DNA of 64,000 nucleotides, taken from Flavobacterium sp. xlx-214. GTDB lineage: Bacteria > Bacteroidota > Bacteroidia > Flavobacteriales > Flavobacteriaceae. Under the pieces are notes generated by a model. It saw only the letters and a program-made list of their open reading frames with translations. It had not been told where the DNA came from and made no database searches. Location: positions 2,108,001 through 2,172,000 of the forward strand of contig NZ_CP059431.1 in the NCBI RefSeq assembly GCF_013874595.1, read 5' to 3'. The translations under genes and the position numbers were made by a program. Numbering within the stretch: position 1 is the stretch's first letter; the number at the start of each line of letters is the position of its first letter. Of this stretch, positions 43,006-53,148 are shown one piece after another.

Positions 43006-43560
43006 CTTTTGTCTTGATACAAATCGAAGATTCATCGATTCATAAATGTAAAAATGATAAGGTAGAGATAAAAGTTACAAAAAATCAAGACTCTATTTTT
43101 TTAACGGTCAAAATGAGTTTCCTTTCCTAAAAGAAATAAACTACTCACCGTTTTTATTTTGTTTTAGTGTTCGTGAATCTTCGATTTCACTCCATTTCAT
43201 TGCGTTCAGACAGCATTTCTTTTCACGGAAAGTTCAACTTTTTGACACTCGTTAAAAAACTAATGTCGGCTTTTTTAATTGTGATGAATAGTCCAATTTG
43301 GGCTAGAAGGATGGTGAAATAGTTTATTAAGTAGAATTAAAAGCGCCATTGGCATCAAATCGAACGTTAAATCGTTGAAACAAGCGTAAACGAATCGGGT
43401 AGCTCTGCTACGATTCGATTCGTTAGATTGTGAAACGCAATTTAACCGATTACAGGCCGCGGCAAGAATAAAAAGAAAAGAAACTTTGCTTCTTTAGTTA
43501 TAAACCTTTAGGTTCACGACTTCCAAGCTGTTAAATAATGACTTGGACGTAAAGAAGAGA
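43006..43560. repeat. Long direct repeat copy B with nested hairpin
   Basis: This copy is nearly identical to copy A over most of its length. It differs by a segment near 43142-43205 (ctactcaccgtttttatttt onward), which replaces a shorter one in copy A. Its nested-hairpin core is at 43339-43470. Confidence 0.85.
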
Positions 43561-44352
43561 AAATCCATAATCTTGAAGTCATTAACAATAGAGATTAGGA
43601 ATTGAAAAAGATCTTTCACTTCTTTCAAGATGACAAACTGTACGCAAAAATAGGATGTGATACCGCATGCTTGTCTCGCTTTAGCGGATGCGGTATGAAA
43701 GACAACCTCAACAACATAAAAGAAAATTGCCCAATAAGCAAAAGCCAAGCACATAACCAATTTCAAAATCATAATACAAAACAGGTAATAGGTTTTAAAC
43801 ACATTGTTAATTTATAGTTAGTTTACCCTGAAAGGAAGTTATGTGCCCATGCTTGCGCGAAAAAATAGAAGTAAAAATCAAAAAAATAAATCTTACAGCT
43901 ATAGCAGCAACCATAAAATAAAAAGATAGTTTGTAAGTTAGGAGCATACACATAGCTACGTTAAAAAATTTAAAGTATTTAAAACAGGTGTTTGATTGGT
44001 AGTTAAAAATAAAGCCTAAACAAAGTTATGTGTAACGCCTTCCTAAAAAGTAATAAAAAATATAAACCCAAAGCCCTTTTGGGCTTTGTGGAGAAGCCCC
44101 TTTAGCTTTGGGTTTATTTTAAATTCTTGTTTTAGAATCAATTAGAATCAAAAGAAAATTGACTATTTACCAGAATCAAAAGCGCCATTTGCAAGTAAAC
44201 GAGTGTTGCTACACTGAATTGTCACCCTGAACTCGTTTAACTTCGTTCCGTTCGCAAGCTCGGGTCAGGGTCTCACAAAAAACTAAAAAACGAGATGCGA
44301 TGCCAAAACAAGTTTGGCATGACAAAGGGTAAATAGTTTTTTAAGGAACATC
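43561..44352. other. Noncoding stretch between repeats B and C
   Basis: I see no supported gene. At 44216-44330 there is a separate repeat-like sequence (gtcaccctgaactcgttt, then gggtcagggtctcac and gcgatgccaaaacaagtttg) of a type I associate with dispersed intergenic repeats in Bacteroidota. A perfect double hairpin lies at 44062-44117. Confidence 0.5.
44062..44117. terminator. Y-shaped double hairpin
   Basis: An outer 12-base perfect stem ATAAACCCAAAG/CTTTGGGTTTAT (44062-44073, 44106-44117) encloses a second perfect hairpin, AAAGCCC/GGGCTTT, with a TTTT loop. It is followed by TTTTAAATT. It could be a terminator, although no gene is adjacent. Confidence 0.6.
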
Positions 44353-44484
44353 AAAAGCGCCATTGGCATCAAATCGAACGTTAAATCGTTGAAACAAGCG
44401 TAAACGAATCGGGTAGCTCTGCTACAATTCGATTCGTTAGATTGTGAAACGTAATTTAACCGATTTCAGGCCGTGGCAAGATTA
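44353..44484. repeat. Nested-hairpin repeat, copy C
   Basis: This is the core only, lacking the long flanks of copies A and B. It differs from them by a few bases (for example ctacaattcg for ctacgattcg and ccgtggc for ccgcggc), so pairing is largely kept. Confidence 0.8.
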
Positions 44485-44712
44485 AAGAAAAGGGACTTTT
44501 GCAACTTTTTGTCCATAAAAAGTTGAATGAAAAGTCTATTAACAAAACAAGGAGCTTTATAAACCTTAAAAAGTAATTAGAACAAAAACATATATCTACA
44601 AGGTTTCCAAAACCTTGCAGAATAAAAAAAATCCCCCTTGAACAAAGTTTGGCGACGATATCAAGAGAGATGAATATTAATTAAACCAATTATTAACTAA
44701 CACCACAAAAGT

Positions 44713-47712
44713 ATGAAAAAAATTACTTTTGCAGCACTTGTTGTACCCCTTATGTGGGTGCTGCTACTAGTATTACTGTTACTAAGCAACAACAAACTAT
44801 ACGCACAAGAACGCACTGTTCTTAGTGGCGTAGTAAAAAGTGTAAACGGTACCCCGTTAGAAGGGGTAACCGTATGGCAACCCGAAACCAATGAAGGTAC
44901 CCAAACCAACGCACAAGGTTTCTACAGCTTAGAAATAACCCCAAACACAACCGTTACTTTTGAATACCTAGGGTATGTAACCCAAAAGGTAAAAGCTAGC
45001 AGCAAAGTGCTCAACGTTACCCTAACAGAAGACAATGATGTGCTCGATGAGGTAGTCATCAATGCCGGGTATTACAGCGTAAAGGATAAGGAACGAACAG
45101 GAAGCATTTCTAAAATCACCAGTAAGGAAATCGGTCAACAGCCAGTTGCCAACCCGCTGGCCGCAATGCAGGGACGTATGGCAGGGGTGAACATTACGCA
45201 GAGCAGCGGTACCCCCGGCGGCGGCTTCGATATACAGATCAGGGGGCGTAATAGTTTACGAACCGAGGGAAATGCGCCCCTGTATATCGTTGATGGTGTG
45301 CCGTATAGTTCAGATTCGGCTTCAGATAGAAATTTAACACTTACAATATTACCTGGAGGTAATGTTAGTCCATTAAACAGCATTAACCCGAATGATATTG
45401 AAAGTATTGAGGTGTTAAAAGACGCAGATGCCACGGCCATATATGGTTCGCGCGGTTCAAATGGGGTAGTATTGATTACTACCAAGAAAGGAACTTCTGA
45501 TAAAACAACTTTTGCTGTTCAATCAACTACTTCTGTAAGTACAGTCGCAAAGTTTATGGATTTAATGAATACAGAACAATATTTACAAGTGCGTCATGAT
45601 GCTTTTAAAAATGACGGAATTACAGAATATCCAAAAAATGCTTATGATGTAAACGGTACTTGGGATCAGAACCGCTATACTAATTGGCAAAAAGAGTTTA
45701 TTGGTGGTAAGGCAGTATCTCAAAACACACAGTTTTCTGTAGGTGGTGGTTTTGGTAAAACAAATTATTTATTCAGTGCTTCACATCGAAAAGATGGCAC
45801 CGTTTTTCCTGGAGATTTTGGATATAAAAGAACTAGTTTTTTACTAAATGCTAGTCACCAATCAAAAGATGAACGGTTTAAGTTTTTTGTGTCTGCTCAA
45901 AAAAGTGATCAAAAGAACAAATTAATGGCTACTGATTTAACTTCAAAAATATTTTTAGCACCTAATGCACCTTCACTTTATACGTCTTCAGGAGAAATAA
46001 ATTGGGAAAATAACACTTTTGAAAATCCAATTGCAGCACTACAATCAAAATATATATCAGAGATTAATAATACACTTTTCAATGTTATTTTTAATTATGA
46101 TATTACCAAAAGTCTTTCTGTTCAATTAAAATCAGGTACTACTTATTTTGATACAGATGAAACAAAAACAATCCCTCATACTATTTTTAATCCCTCACTT
46201 AAGAGAACAAGTGAGAACTCTTCAACGTTAAAGACTATTAATAGTAGAAATTCGTGGATTGTTGAGCCTATAATTAGCTGGAAAAAAGAATTAAAAAATT
46301 CAACATTTGATATTCTTATAGGTGGGACTCTAGAGCAACGCCAACAAAATATTTTTGGTATAGAGGCTAGTAATTTTACTTCAGATTCTTTTATAAACAA
46401 CATTGCAAGTGGTGCTGTTCAAAAAATACTGTTTGATAAGGAGAACGTTTATAAATATGCGGCTTTTTATGGACGATTAAATTATAATTTAAATAGGAAG
46501 TACATTTTGAATATTACAGGTCGTAGAGATGGATCAAGTCGCTTTGGACCCAATAATCGCTTTGGAAATTTCGGAGCCATTGGAGGTGCTTGGTTGTTTA
46601 GTAGGGAAAAGCTTTTTGACAATAATAGTTGGTTAAGCTTTGGTAAGATTCGTGCAAGTTATGGTATAGCAGGTAGTGATTTAATTGGGGATTACCAGTT
46701 TTTAAATACATACGGAATTAGTAGACTAAAATATGATGATCATATTGGTTTAGAACCTATTCGTTTATATAATCCTGATTTTAGTTGGGAAACTAACAAA
46801 AAAATAGAAGGAGCTTTAGAGTTAGAGTTTTTTAATGGGCGCATAGCAACAAGTGTTTCTTATTTTCGAAATCGCTCTTCCAATCAATTGGTAGGGATAC
46901 CTTTACCTTCAACCACTGGTTTTAATAGTGTTCAAGCAAATTTAAATGCTACTGTGGAAAATTCTGGAATGGAGATTACGTTTAATTCTGTAAATATTTT
47001 AAAAAAGAAATTTAAATGGACAACTAGTGTAAATATGAGTTTTCCTAAAAATAAATTGATTTCTTTTCCAAACTTAGAAGATTCTTCCTATGCTACTCAA
47101 TATGAAATTGGTCAACCTACTACTATTAGAAAGATGTATGGTTATAAAGGGATTGATAAAGAAACAGGTCTATACATATTTGAGGATGTAAATGGAGATG
47201 GGATAATTAATCTAGAAGATAGAAAGAGTGTTGTTAACACTGGTGTTAAGTTTTTTGGTGGCATTCACAATCAAATAACATATAAACGGTGGTCACTAGA
47301 TTTTATGATCCAATATGTTCAACAACAAGGTTTTTCTCCAGACTATTACAGTACTTATTTAGGTAGTATGAATAATAGATCAAACAACGAGCTTAATTAC
47401 TATTCAATGGAGAATAAAGAGGGATATTACCAGATTCCAACCGCAGGTAATAACACTAAAGCCTTGCAATCATTTCAAAATTTTAGAAATAGTGATGCTG
47501 TAGTTACAGATGCTTCTTTTTTAAGACTAAAATCTTTACAAATTGTATATAATGTGCCTACCTCTTTTATCAAAAATACCAATTGTAGTATGTTTTTTCA
47601 AGGTTATAATCTAATTACTCTAACAAAGTATTGGGGTGCTGACCCAGAAACAATTGGAACTTTTTTACCAGCTCTAAGAACCTTGTCTTTTGGTTTTAAT
47701 ATAAATTTTTAA
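44713..47712 (+). CDS. SusC/RagA-type TonB-linked outer membrane transporter
   Basis: The 999-aa product has a signal sequence (residues 1-34, ending LLLLSNNKLYAQ). It continues with a carboxypeptidase-regulatory-like domain (SGVVKSVNGTPLEGVTVWQP, about 40-110), a TonB-box-like stretch, and a plug domain (NPLAAMQGRMAGVNITQSSG, then IQIRGRNSL and DADATAIYGSRGSNGVVLIT). The C-terminal beta barrel ends in TLSFGFNINF with the expected terminal Phe. It imports oligomers with the SusD partner, powered by TonB. The susD gene follows by 10 bp and an S9 peptidase gene after that, which suggests peptide rather than glycan uptake. The first 600 bp have unusually high GC (52-62% in 45121-45300) compared with about 33-37% downstream, so the gene is a mosaic. 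Confidence 0.95.
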   Translation: MKKITFAALVVPLMWVLLLVLLLLSNNKLYAQERTVLSGVVKSVNGTPLEGVTVWQPETNEGTQTNAQGFYSLEITPNTTVTFEYLGYVTQKVKASSKVLNVTLTEDNDVLDEVVINAGYYSVKDKERTGSISKITSKEIGQQPVANPLAAMQGRMAGVNITQSSGTPGGGFDIQIRGRNSLRTEGNAPLYIVDGVPYSSDSASDRNLTLTILPGGNVSPLNSINPNDIESIEVLKDADATAIYGSRGSNGVVLITTKKGTSDKTTFAVQSTTSVSTVAKFMDLMNTEQYLQVRHDAFKNDGITEYPKNAYDVNGTWDQNRYTNWQKEFIGGKAVSQNTQFSVGGGFGKTNYLFSASHRKDGTVFPGDFGYKRTSFLLNASHQSKDERFKFFVSAQKSDQKNKLMATDLTSKIFLAPNAPSLYTSSGEINWENNTFENPIAALQSKYISEINNTLFNVIFNYDITKSLSVQLKSGTTYFDTDETKTIPHTIFNPSLKRTSENSSTLKTINSRNSWIVEPIISWKKELKNSTFDILIGGTLEQRQQNIFGIEASNFTSDSFINNIASGAVQKILFDKENVYKYAAFYGRLNYNLNRKYILNITGRRDGSSRFGPNNRFGNFGAIGGAWLFSREKLFDNNSWLSFGKIRASYGIAGSDLIGDYQFLNTYGISRLKYDDHIGLEPIRLYNPDFSWETNKKIEGALELEFFNGRIATSVSYFRNRSSNQLVGIPLPSTTGFNSVQANLNATVENSGMEITFNSVNILKKKFKWTTSVNMSFPKNKLISFPNLEDSSYATQYEIGQPTTIRKMYGYKGIDKETGLYIFEDVNGDGIINLEDRKSVVNTGVKFFGGIHNQITYKRWSLDFMIQYVQQQGFSPDYYSTYLGSMNNRSNNELNYYSMENKEGYYQIPTAGNNTKALQSFQNFRNSDAVVTDASFLRLKSLQIVYNVPTSFIKNTNCSMFFQGYNLITLTKYWGADPETIGTFLPALRTLSFGFNINF

Positions 47713-47722
47713 AAAGGAAATT

Positions 47723-49087
47723 ATGAAAATCATTAAAATAATAACAAGTTTAGTCTTGTGCCTTATAATTTTAGGGTGTGAAGAGTTTTTAGAAATAGAA
47801 ACTCCCAAAGATCAAATAGATCAAAACGTCATTTTTGATGATGAAAAAATGGCAGTGGCAGCAATTTCAAATGTATATACACAATTGAGAAGCAATGGTT
47901 TTTTTGTTGGTAATCGTTTAGGAAGCGGTTATTTATTGGGGTGTTATACTGATGAATTAGAAGTTGTTAATCCGCAAATAAGTAATCACAAAAGCTTTTA
48001 TGAAAATACAGTTTTAAGTAATAATGCAGCTGTAAATGATTTATGGACTGCAAGCTATCAACAAATTTTTTCTGTAAATAGCATTTTGGAAGGTCTTTCT
48101 CGTTCTTCAAATCTTTCAACAGAAACAAAAAATCAAATAAGAGGAGAGGCATTGGCTATTAGAGGAATGCTGCATTTTTATCTTACTAATACTTTTGGTT
48201 CAGTTCCATATATAAGCACAACTGATTATAATGCTAATAAAATAACTACGAAAATGCTTGTGGATGAAGTAATAAAAAATGTGCTAAATGATTTATTAGA
48301 GGCTGAAGGCTTACTAACTGTAAATTATCCATCTACAGAGAAAATCAGATTAAATCAAATAGCTGTAAAAGCTTTATTAGCTCGCGTTTATCTGTATAAG
48401 AATGATTGGGTTAGTGCTAAAAAATATGCAGATGATGTAATAAGTATAAAAAATAATGAACTTGAGCAAATAGATTCTGTATTTCTCAAGGATAGTAAAA
48501 GTGCTATTTGGCAACTTAAAGCGGAAAATAGTACTAAAAACACTTTAGAAGCTATTGAGTATATTTTTCAAACAATACCAGCTCCTCAATCAAAAATTAC
48601 AGAAGTGCTAATAAATAGTTTTGAAAAAGGTGATTTAAGAAAGAAAAACTGGTTGAAATTTATTGGTGATAGTGATAGTTATGCATGTGCTTATAAGTAT
48701 AAAGTACTTGGTAATAGTTCTCCCTCTAAAGAATATTCCGTCATTTTGAGAGTTGAAGAAATGTATTTAGTTAGTGCAGAAAGTGCCGCAGAAATGTTAG
48801 ATTTTGAAACAGGTAATAATTTATTGAATATAATTAGAAGTAGAGCTGGTCTTAGTAGTATTCATTTGCAAAGTAAAGAAGAATTAATTGAAGCAATTTT
48901 ACATGAGAGGAGACTAGAGTTTTTTTGTGAATTTGGACATCGTTTCTTTGATCTTAAAAGAAGAAATCTATTAAATAATTTGTCACATATTAAGCAAAAC
49001 TGGAAACCATTTCATCAACTTTTACCCCTTCCCGAAAGTGAACTTCTTTTAAATAACAATCTAGCTCCTCAAAACGCTGGGTATTAA
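47723..49087 (+). CDS. SusD/RagB-type outer membrane lipoprotein
   Basis: The 454-aa product begins with a lipoprotein signal (LVLCLIILGCEEFLEIETPK, lipidated Cys19). The SusD fold is shown by the TPR-like helices with IRGEALAIRGMLHFYLTNTF (about 140-160), NQIAVKALLARVYLYKNDW and the C-terminal ILHERRLEFFCEFGHRFFDL, followed by LPLPESELLLNNNL. SusD proteins form the lid over the SusC barrel and capture the substrate. It is 10 bp after susC and 5 bp before the peptidase gene, so the three form one operon. The length is on the short side of the family (about 450-550 aa). Confidence 0.94.
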   Translation: MKIIKIITSLVLCLIILGCEEFLEIETPKDQIDQNVIFDDEKMAVAAISNVYTQLRSNGFFVGNRLGSGYLLGCYTDELEVVNPQISNHKSFYENTVLSNNAAVNDLWTASYQQIFSVNSILEGLSRSSNLSTETKNQIRGEALAIRGMLHFYLTNTFGSVPYISTTDYNANKITTKMLVDEVIKNVLNDLLEAEGLLTVNYPSTEKIRLNQIAVKALLARVYLYKNDWVSAKKYADDVISIKNNELEQIDSVFLKDSKSAIWQLKAENSTKNTLEAIEYIFQTIPAPQSKITEVLINSFEKGDLRKKNWLKFIGDSDSYACAYKYKVLGNSSPSKEYSVILRVEEMYLVSAESAAEMLDFETGNNLLNIIRSRAGLSSIHLQSKEELIEAILHERRLEFFCEFGHRFFDLKRRNLLNNLSHIKQNWKPFHQLLPLPESELLLNNNLAPQNAGY

Positions 49088-49092
49088 AAAAA

Positions 49093-51606
49093 ATGCTCAT
49101 GAAACATAGCTTGTTAAACATAATATTAATTTTTTCCTCTTTAACATGTAGCATGTTTGCACAGGTTAAAGATTCTCAAAATGAAAGGCTTGTAAACGAT
49201 TTAATTAGTGAAAATGGTACAATTTTATCTTATTATTCTATTTACAAGAATGAACCATTACGCTATACTTTAGTAGACACAAAAGCTGATGTAAAATATA
49301 CTTTGTTGAATGTTGTAAATGTACATTTAACAAACGACCTTTTCATAGGACAAAATAATAAGAGAAAAGAGATTTATATTGTTAATTTTGAGAAGAAAGC
49401 AATTGACACTCTTTGTAATGTAGAAAAATACATGTTCTTAAGTAATAAGAAAAACACCTTGATTGTTTCAACTACACTTAAAAATGTTCAAATTACCAAT
49501 GCTTTGAATAGAACAGATTTGGTAAAATATGAAAATGTTTCTGATTTCTATTTTTCAGATGACCTTCAATTATTACTTTTGAAGTGTAAGAAGAATGATA
49601 TACTTGTTGACTTTAATTATCCTATTCCTAAAGAAACAGTAGTTCCTTTGAGGAATCTTTTTAATTTCAAAAAAGTGATTGGAAATAATAATAATGAGGT
49701 TTATCTATTAGGGAATTCGAAAGACTCTATATGCATATTAAAAAAGGAAATCAATAATTTTAAAACGGTATACAAAAGTCCTTTATTGTTAAATAAGGGA
49801 AATGCAATAGATACATTGTTTACAGCTGTAAACTTGCTAAAAAGTAACATTATTTTAGGAACAATACCTAAAACTAAAAATCAGGATGTGAATTCTAATG
49901 TTGAAATATGGCGGGGCAGTGAAAGGGGTATTACTAAAAATATTGAAAAACAGTACCTTAAACAAAAACCTTTGGTATTAATAGACATAAATAATCAGAA
50001 ATTAATAAACTTTTATGATGATCAAAAATTACTTGATTTTAAGGTAAATTATCAGGATGAATTAATTTATGAGTATGAAATAAATGAACATAATGATTAT
50101 ACTAAACAGTTTTCTGATATTACTGTTTATAGTAGAAGCAGATTAAATAATTGGGAAAGACAACTTTTGAGAACTTTTAATGGGGCTCCTTCTGGTGTTT
50201 TTAATTTTATTTCGAAACCGCAATTATTTTATTTTCATAATAAAAATTGGTATTATATTGATAATGAAATAGAAAAGAAAATTACTTATTTAGACAGTGT
50301 TGTATTTTATAAAAAAGAATATGTTCATTTAAATACAGATGCATTTCTTAAAAGACCTGTGTTGTATAATGAAAATTATCTTTTGTTAAAAGCAATCGAT
50401 GATGTTTATTTGTATAATCTAAAAACTCAAAAGCTTAAAAAGCTAACTATAAATTCTAAAAAGAATCGTAATTATGATTTTATATCAAGTAGTATAAAAT
50501 TTATCAACGAACCTTGGTTATTTGCAACTGATTGGACTATAGAAAATAAAAGGATAATCCTGAAATGGAATGATCATAACTATAAAAGAGAAGGAATTTC
50601 AATTTTCGATCAAAATTTTGAACAAACCGACTTATTAGAGATAAATGGGAAAATATCACAAGTTAAAAGTTCTAAGGATATAATAACTTATATAACAGAG
50701 TCATATGATAAACCTCCTGCTATTTTCAAAATGAATTTAAAAAGTAAAAAAATAACAAAGCTTTATCAAAGTAATTCATGGGATGATAATGTTAATGTAC
50801 ACTCAGAGCAATTAGATTGGATAAGTAATCATGGAAATCTTAGAAAATTAACTATTAGATATCCTAAGGAGTTAATTGCAGGAAAAAAATATCCCGTTAT
50901 ATTATCAATTTACGAAAAAAAAATACACGAATTCAATCAGTATCAATCTCCTTCTCAAATAATGAGTAGTAATATTAACTATAGAAATTATGTTGACGAT
51001 GGTTATATAGTAATTGAGCCTGATATTTATTATGATGATTCAGGCCCTGGTATTTCGGCAGTTAAATGTATTGAAGATGTAATAGAAAAGATGAAAAGTA
51101 TTGATGCAGTAGACATGGATAACATTGGTTTAATCGGACATTCTTTTGGTGGATATGAAACCAACTTTATCATAACACAAACAAATAAATTTAAAGTAGC
51201 TGTTTCAAGTGCAGGTGTCGCTGATTTGAAGGCATACTATTTTACAGTAAACTGGAATACTCTAGAACCTGACATGTGGAGGATGGAAACTCAACAGTGG
51301 CGAATGGGTGGAAGTATCTATAATTTACAAGATAAATATCAAAATAATTCTCCTATAAATTTTGCTGAAAATGTAAGTACTCCATTATTGTTGTTAGCAG
51401 GTACAGCTGATTATAAAATCAATTGGAATCAGTCTGTAATGTTTTATGTAGCTTTACAAAAATTAAAAAAAGATGTAACATTATTACTTTATCAAAATGA
51501 AGATCATGAAATATTAAATGAAGATAAGAAATTAGATGCTTCAAAAAAGATCAAAGATTGGTTTGACTACTTTTTAAAAAATAGGGAGAAACCTGATTGG
51601 ATGTAA
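49093..51606 (+). CDS. S9-family prolyl-oligopeptidase-type peptidase
   Basis: The product is 837 aa, or 835 from the second ATG at 49099. A signal peptide (HSLLNIILIFSSLTCSMFAQ) is followed by a long N-terminal region (about 30-590) of repeated strands, likely a beta-propeller. The C-terminal alpha/beta-hydrolase domain has the nucleophile in GLIGHSFGGYETN (Ser about 684), the Asp in LLAGTADYKINWNQS (about 771) and the His in YQNEDHEILNED (about 804). Peptidases of this family cleave short peptides, often after Pro or Ala. The gene is the last of the SusC/SusD operon and is followed by a strong terminator, so it probably trims peptides imported by that system. Confidence 0.92.
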   Translation: MLMKHSLLNIILIFSSLTCSMFAQVKDSQNERLVNDLISENGTILSYYSIYKNEPLRYTLVDTKADVKYTLLNVVNVHLTNDLFIGQNNKRKEIYIVNFEKKAIDTLCNVEKYMFLSNKKNTLIVSTTLKNVQITNALNRTDLVKYENVSDFYFSDDLQLLLLKCKKNDILVDFNYPIPKETVVPLRNLFNFKKVIGNNNNEVYLLGNSKDSICILKKEINNFKTVYKSPLLLNKGNAIDTLFTAVNLLKSNIILGTIPKTKNQDVNSNVEIWRGSERGITKNIEKQYLKQKPLVLIDINNQKLINFYDDQKLLDFKVNYQDELIYEYEINEHNDYTKQFSDITVYSRSRLNNWERQLLRTFNGAPSGVFNFISKPQLFYFHNKNWYYIDNEIEKKITYLDSVVFYKKEYVHLNTDAFLKRPVLYNENYLLLKAIDDVYLYNLKTQKLKKLTINSKKNRNYDFISSSIKFINEPWLFATDWTIENKRIILKWNDHNYKREGISIFDQNFEQTDLLEINGKISQVKSSKDIITYITESYDKPPAIFKMNLKSKKITKLYQSNSWDDNVNVHSEQLDWISNHGNLRKLTIRYPKELIAGKKYPVILSIYEKKIHEFNQYQSPSQIMSSNINYRNYVDDGYIVIEPDIYYDDSGPGISAVKCIEDVIEKMKSIDAVDMDNIGLIGHSFGGYETNFIITQTNKFKVAVSSAGVADLKAYYFTVNWNTLEPDMWRMETQQWRMGGSIYNLQDKYQNNSPINFAENVSTPLLLLAGTADYKINWNQSVMFYVALQKLKKDVTLLLYQNEDHEILNEDKKLDASKKIKDWFDYFLKNREKPDWM

Positions 51607-51612
51607 AGGTAA

Positions 51613-51640
51613 GAAAGGCTGGTTATCCAGCCTTTCCTTT
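51613..51640 (+). terminator. Terminator of the susCD-peptidase operon
   Basis: Perfect 10-base arms GAAAGGCTGG (51613-51622) and CCAGCCTTTC (51627-51636) with a 4-base loop are followed by a run of T, 7 bp after the stop codon. Confidence 0.9.
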
Positions 51641-51652
51641 TTTAATGTTTGA

Positions 51653-51946
51653 TTAAGGATTAATTCTAGTTAACAATTCTGTACAACCAGTATCTGTTTC
51701 TGCATCAAACTTCCATAAATGTGAGCCATTTACATTTGTACAGATATAATCTCCCTGATTATCACATTCAACATCTACCATAACACAACGCGTTCCTGAG
51801 GGAAGATTTGTGTCATAGATGTAGCCCTTTGTAACAGGTGCATTGATAGCATCACTCTGTTTCGCTGCATTTGTTGCAAATGCTGCTGCTGCGCCAAAAA
51901 CCATTACCGCCAATGGTACTAAGGCTTGTTTAAAATTTTTTTTCAT
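51653..51946 (-). CDS. DUF6520 family small secreted protein
   Basis: The 97-aa product begins with a signal peptide (MKKNFKQALVPLAVMVFGAA, cut near FATNAAK). It carries four Cys in a compact C-terminal part: C59 in GTRCVMVDVE, CDNQGDYIC and TGCTELL. This pattern, in which the peptide is rich in Gly and Thr and contains spaced Cys, matches the DUF6520 family of Bacteroidota. The family's function is unknown. It is found near MauE-type membrane proteins and other small secreted products, as here, where the propeller-like gene and a MauE-type gene follow on the same strand. Two disulphides are possible in the periplasm. Confidence 0.8.
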   Translation of the reverse strand: MKKNFKQALVPLAVMVFGAAAAFATNAAKQSDAINAPVTKGYIYDTNLPSGTRCVMVDVECDNQGDYICTNVNGSHLWKFDAETDTGCTELLTRINP

Positions 51947-52101
51947 TTTGATAATTTATTGGATGGTTTACTCTTTTATACAGGTTTTCAACCGTTAGTC
52001 CTGCCTATTGGCCAATAGTATTTAGGGTAGAGGAAAGGAAGCGGTACGAAAACAATTGTCACCCCCATATGAATCCGTTTTTTACTTCCTTGCCTCATGT
52101 T

Positions 52102-53148
52102 TTATTTTTGTTCATTCAATTCATATCTCACCAATGAATTCCCTACTAATCCAAAAAAATATTGGTCGTTTATAGCAAATTCTTTGATCTTGTCTTTTTG
52201 GTGGTCGTAGGCATAAAAGCTATATTGGTATTCGTTTTTGTTGTAATCATACACGTCTATTATACTAGCTTGTTGCCACATGCTTTTGGGTTCGTTTTTG
52301 CCTAACAGTTCCGATTTTATGTATAGTTTACCATTATAGACGTATGTTTTGGCATTGACTTTATGGGGTGGTGCACTCATTTTCTTTTCGCCGTTTGCTA
52401 ATTGGGTAACCTTAATTTTTGCTAGGGTAGTGGTGTCTATGGTTTTACCCTGGGTAAATTGGTTGGATTGGACTTGGTATACCAAATATTGGTTGCGGTA
52501 ATAGTAGGTATACAATGCTTGATTGGTTTTACTATCGGTTACCAATTGCCCGTCGGTATCAAATACGCCGTCTATCTGTTTTTGTAAAGCAGTTGGGTAT
52601 AGTTCAAATGTGGTAGTGTCTTTTACATTCAGTATGCCTAGTATATGTTCTCCGTTTTTTGCTTGCTGACTACGAAATGCAAATGCATTTTCATGTAAAG
52701 GCTGTAGTAATGAGAAGTATACTTTTGCTTGCATGTATTTATGCGCGCTCCAATTCTGGGTATTTCCTTTATAAATAATGGGTACAGTACCGTCGCTCAC
52801 AAAGAATTCGTTGTTGTGCACTTGCACACTTAAGCTACGAAACGATCGTTGGGTTTCATCAAGTTTTATTTGATGCTCTACCTTTGCTGTAAGATCTTTT
52901 GATACAGCCGTGATTAATAACGGAGCCGTATAATTGCCTAAATAAACAGTATCATTCGTCAATCCTGCTATGTAATAAGAATTCACCTCCAAATCCAAAT
53001 ACTTCGCTTTGTCAATATGATGCGGTAAAAACCTACGTACAAAAGGGTTTTCTTTCTTCATCAAATGCTCTGATGTAAAGAATAAACCAACCACCACAGC
53101 AGTTGCAGTTACTAGCGTTAAAAGAATATAAAGTATTTTTCGTTTCAT
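52102..53148 (-). CDS. Membrane-anchored propeller-like protein
   Basis: The 348-aa product has an N-terminal signal-anchor (ILYILLTLVTATAVVVGLFF). The remainder is made of short repeating strands of the type DTVYLGNY, NNEFFVSDG, NGKLYIKSEL and DQYFFGLVGNSLVRYEL. This suggests a beta-propeller in the periplasm or on the cell surface. I do not recognise a named family. It lies between the DUF6520 gene and the MauE-type gene on the same strand. Their association with a secreted Cys-containing protein and a redox-type membrane protein suggests a shared job, but that is inference. An overlapping 107-aa frame upstream is a shadow. Confidence 0.65.
   Translation of the reverse strand: MKRKILYILLTLVTATAVVVGLFFTSEHLMKKENPFVRRFLPHHIDKAKYLDLEVNSYYIAGLTNDTVYLGNYTAPLLITAVSKDLTAKVEHQIKLDETQRSFRSLSVQVHNNEFFVSDGTVPIIYKGNTQNWSAHKYMQAKVYFSLLQPLHENAFAFRSQQAKNGEHILGILNVKDTTTFELYPTALQKQIDGVFDTDGQLVTDSKTNQALYTYYYRNQYLVYQVQSNQFTQGKTIDTTTLAKIKVTQLANGEKKMSAPPHKVNAKTYVYNGKLYIKSELLGKNEPKSMWQQASIIDVYDYNKNEYQYSFYAYDHQKDKIKEFAINDQYFFGLVGNSLVRYELNEQK

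Noticed and set aside
43494..43802. 102-codon minus-strand frame in repeat B
   Set aside because: Its end coincides with the noncoding repeat, also present in copy A with a different upstream frame. No family or start signal supports it.
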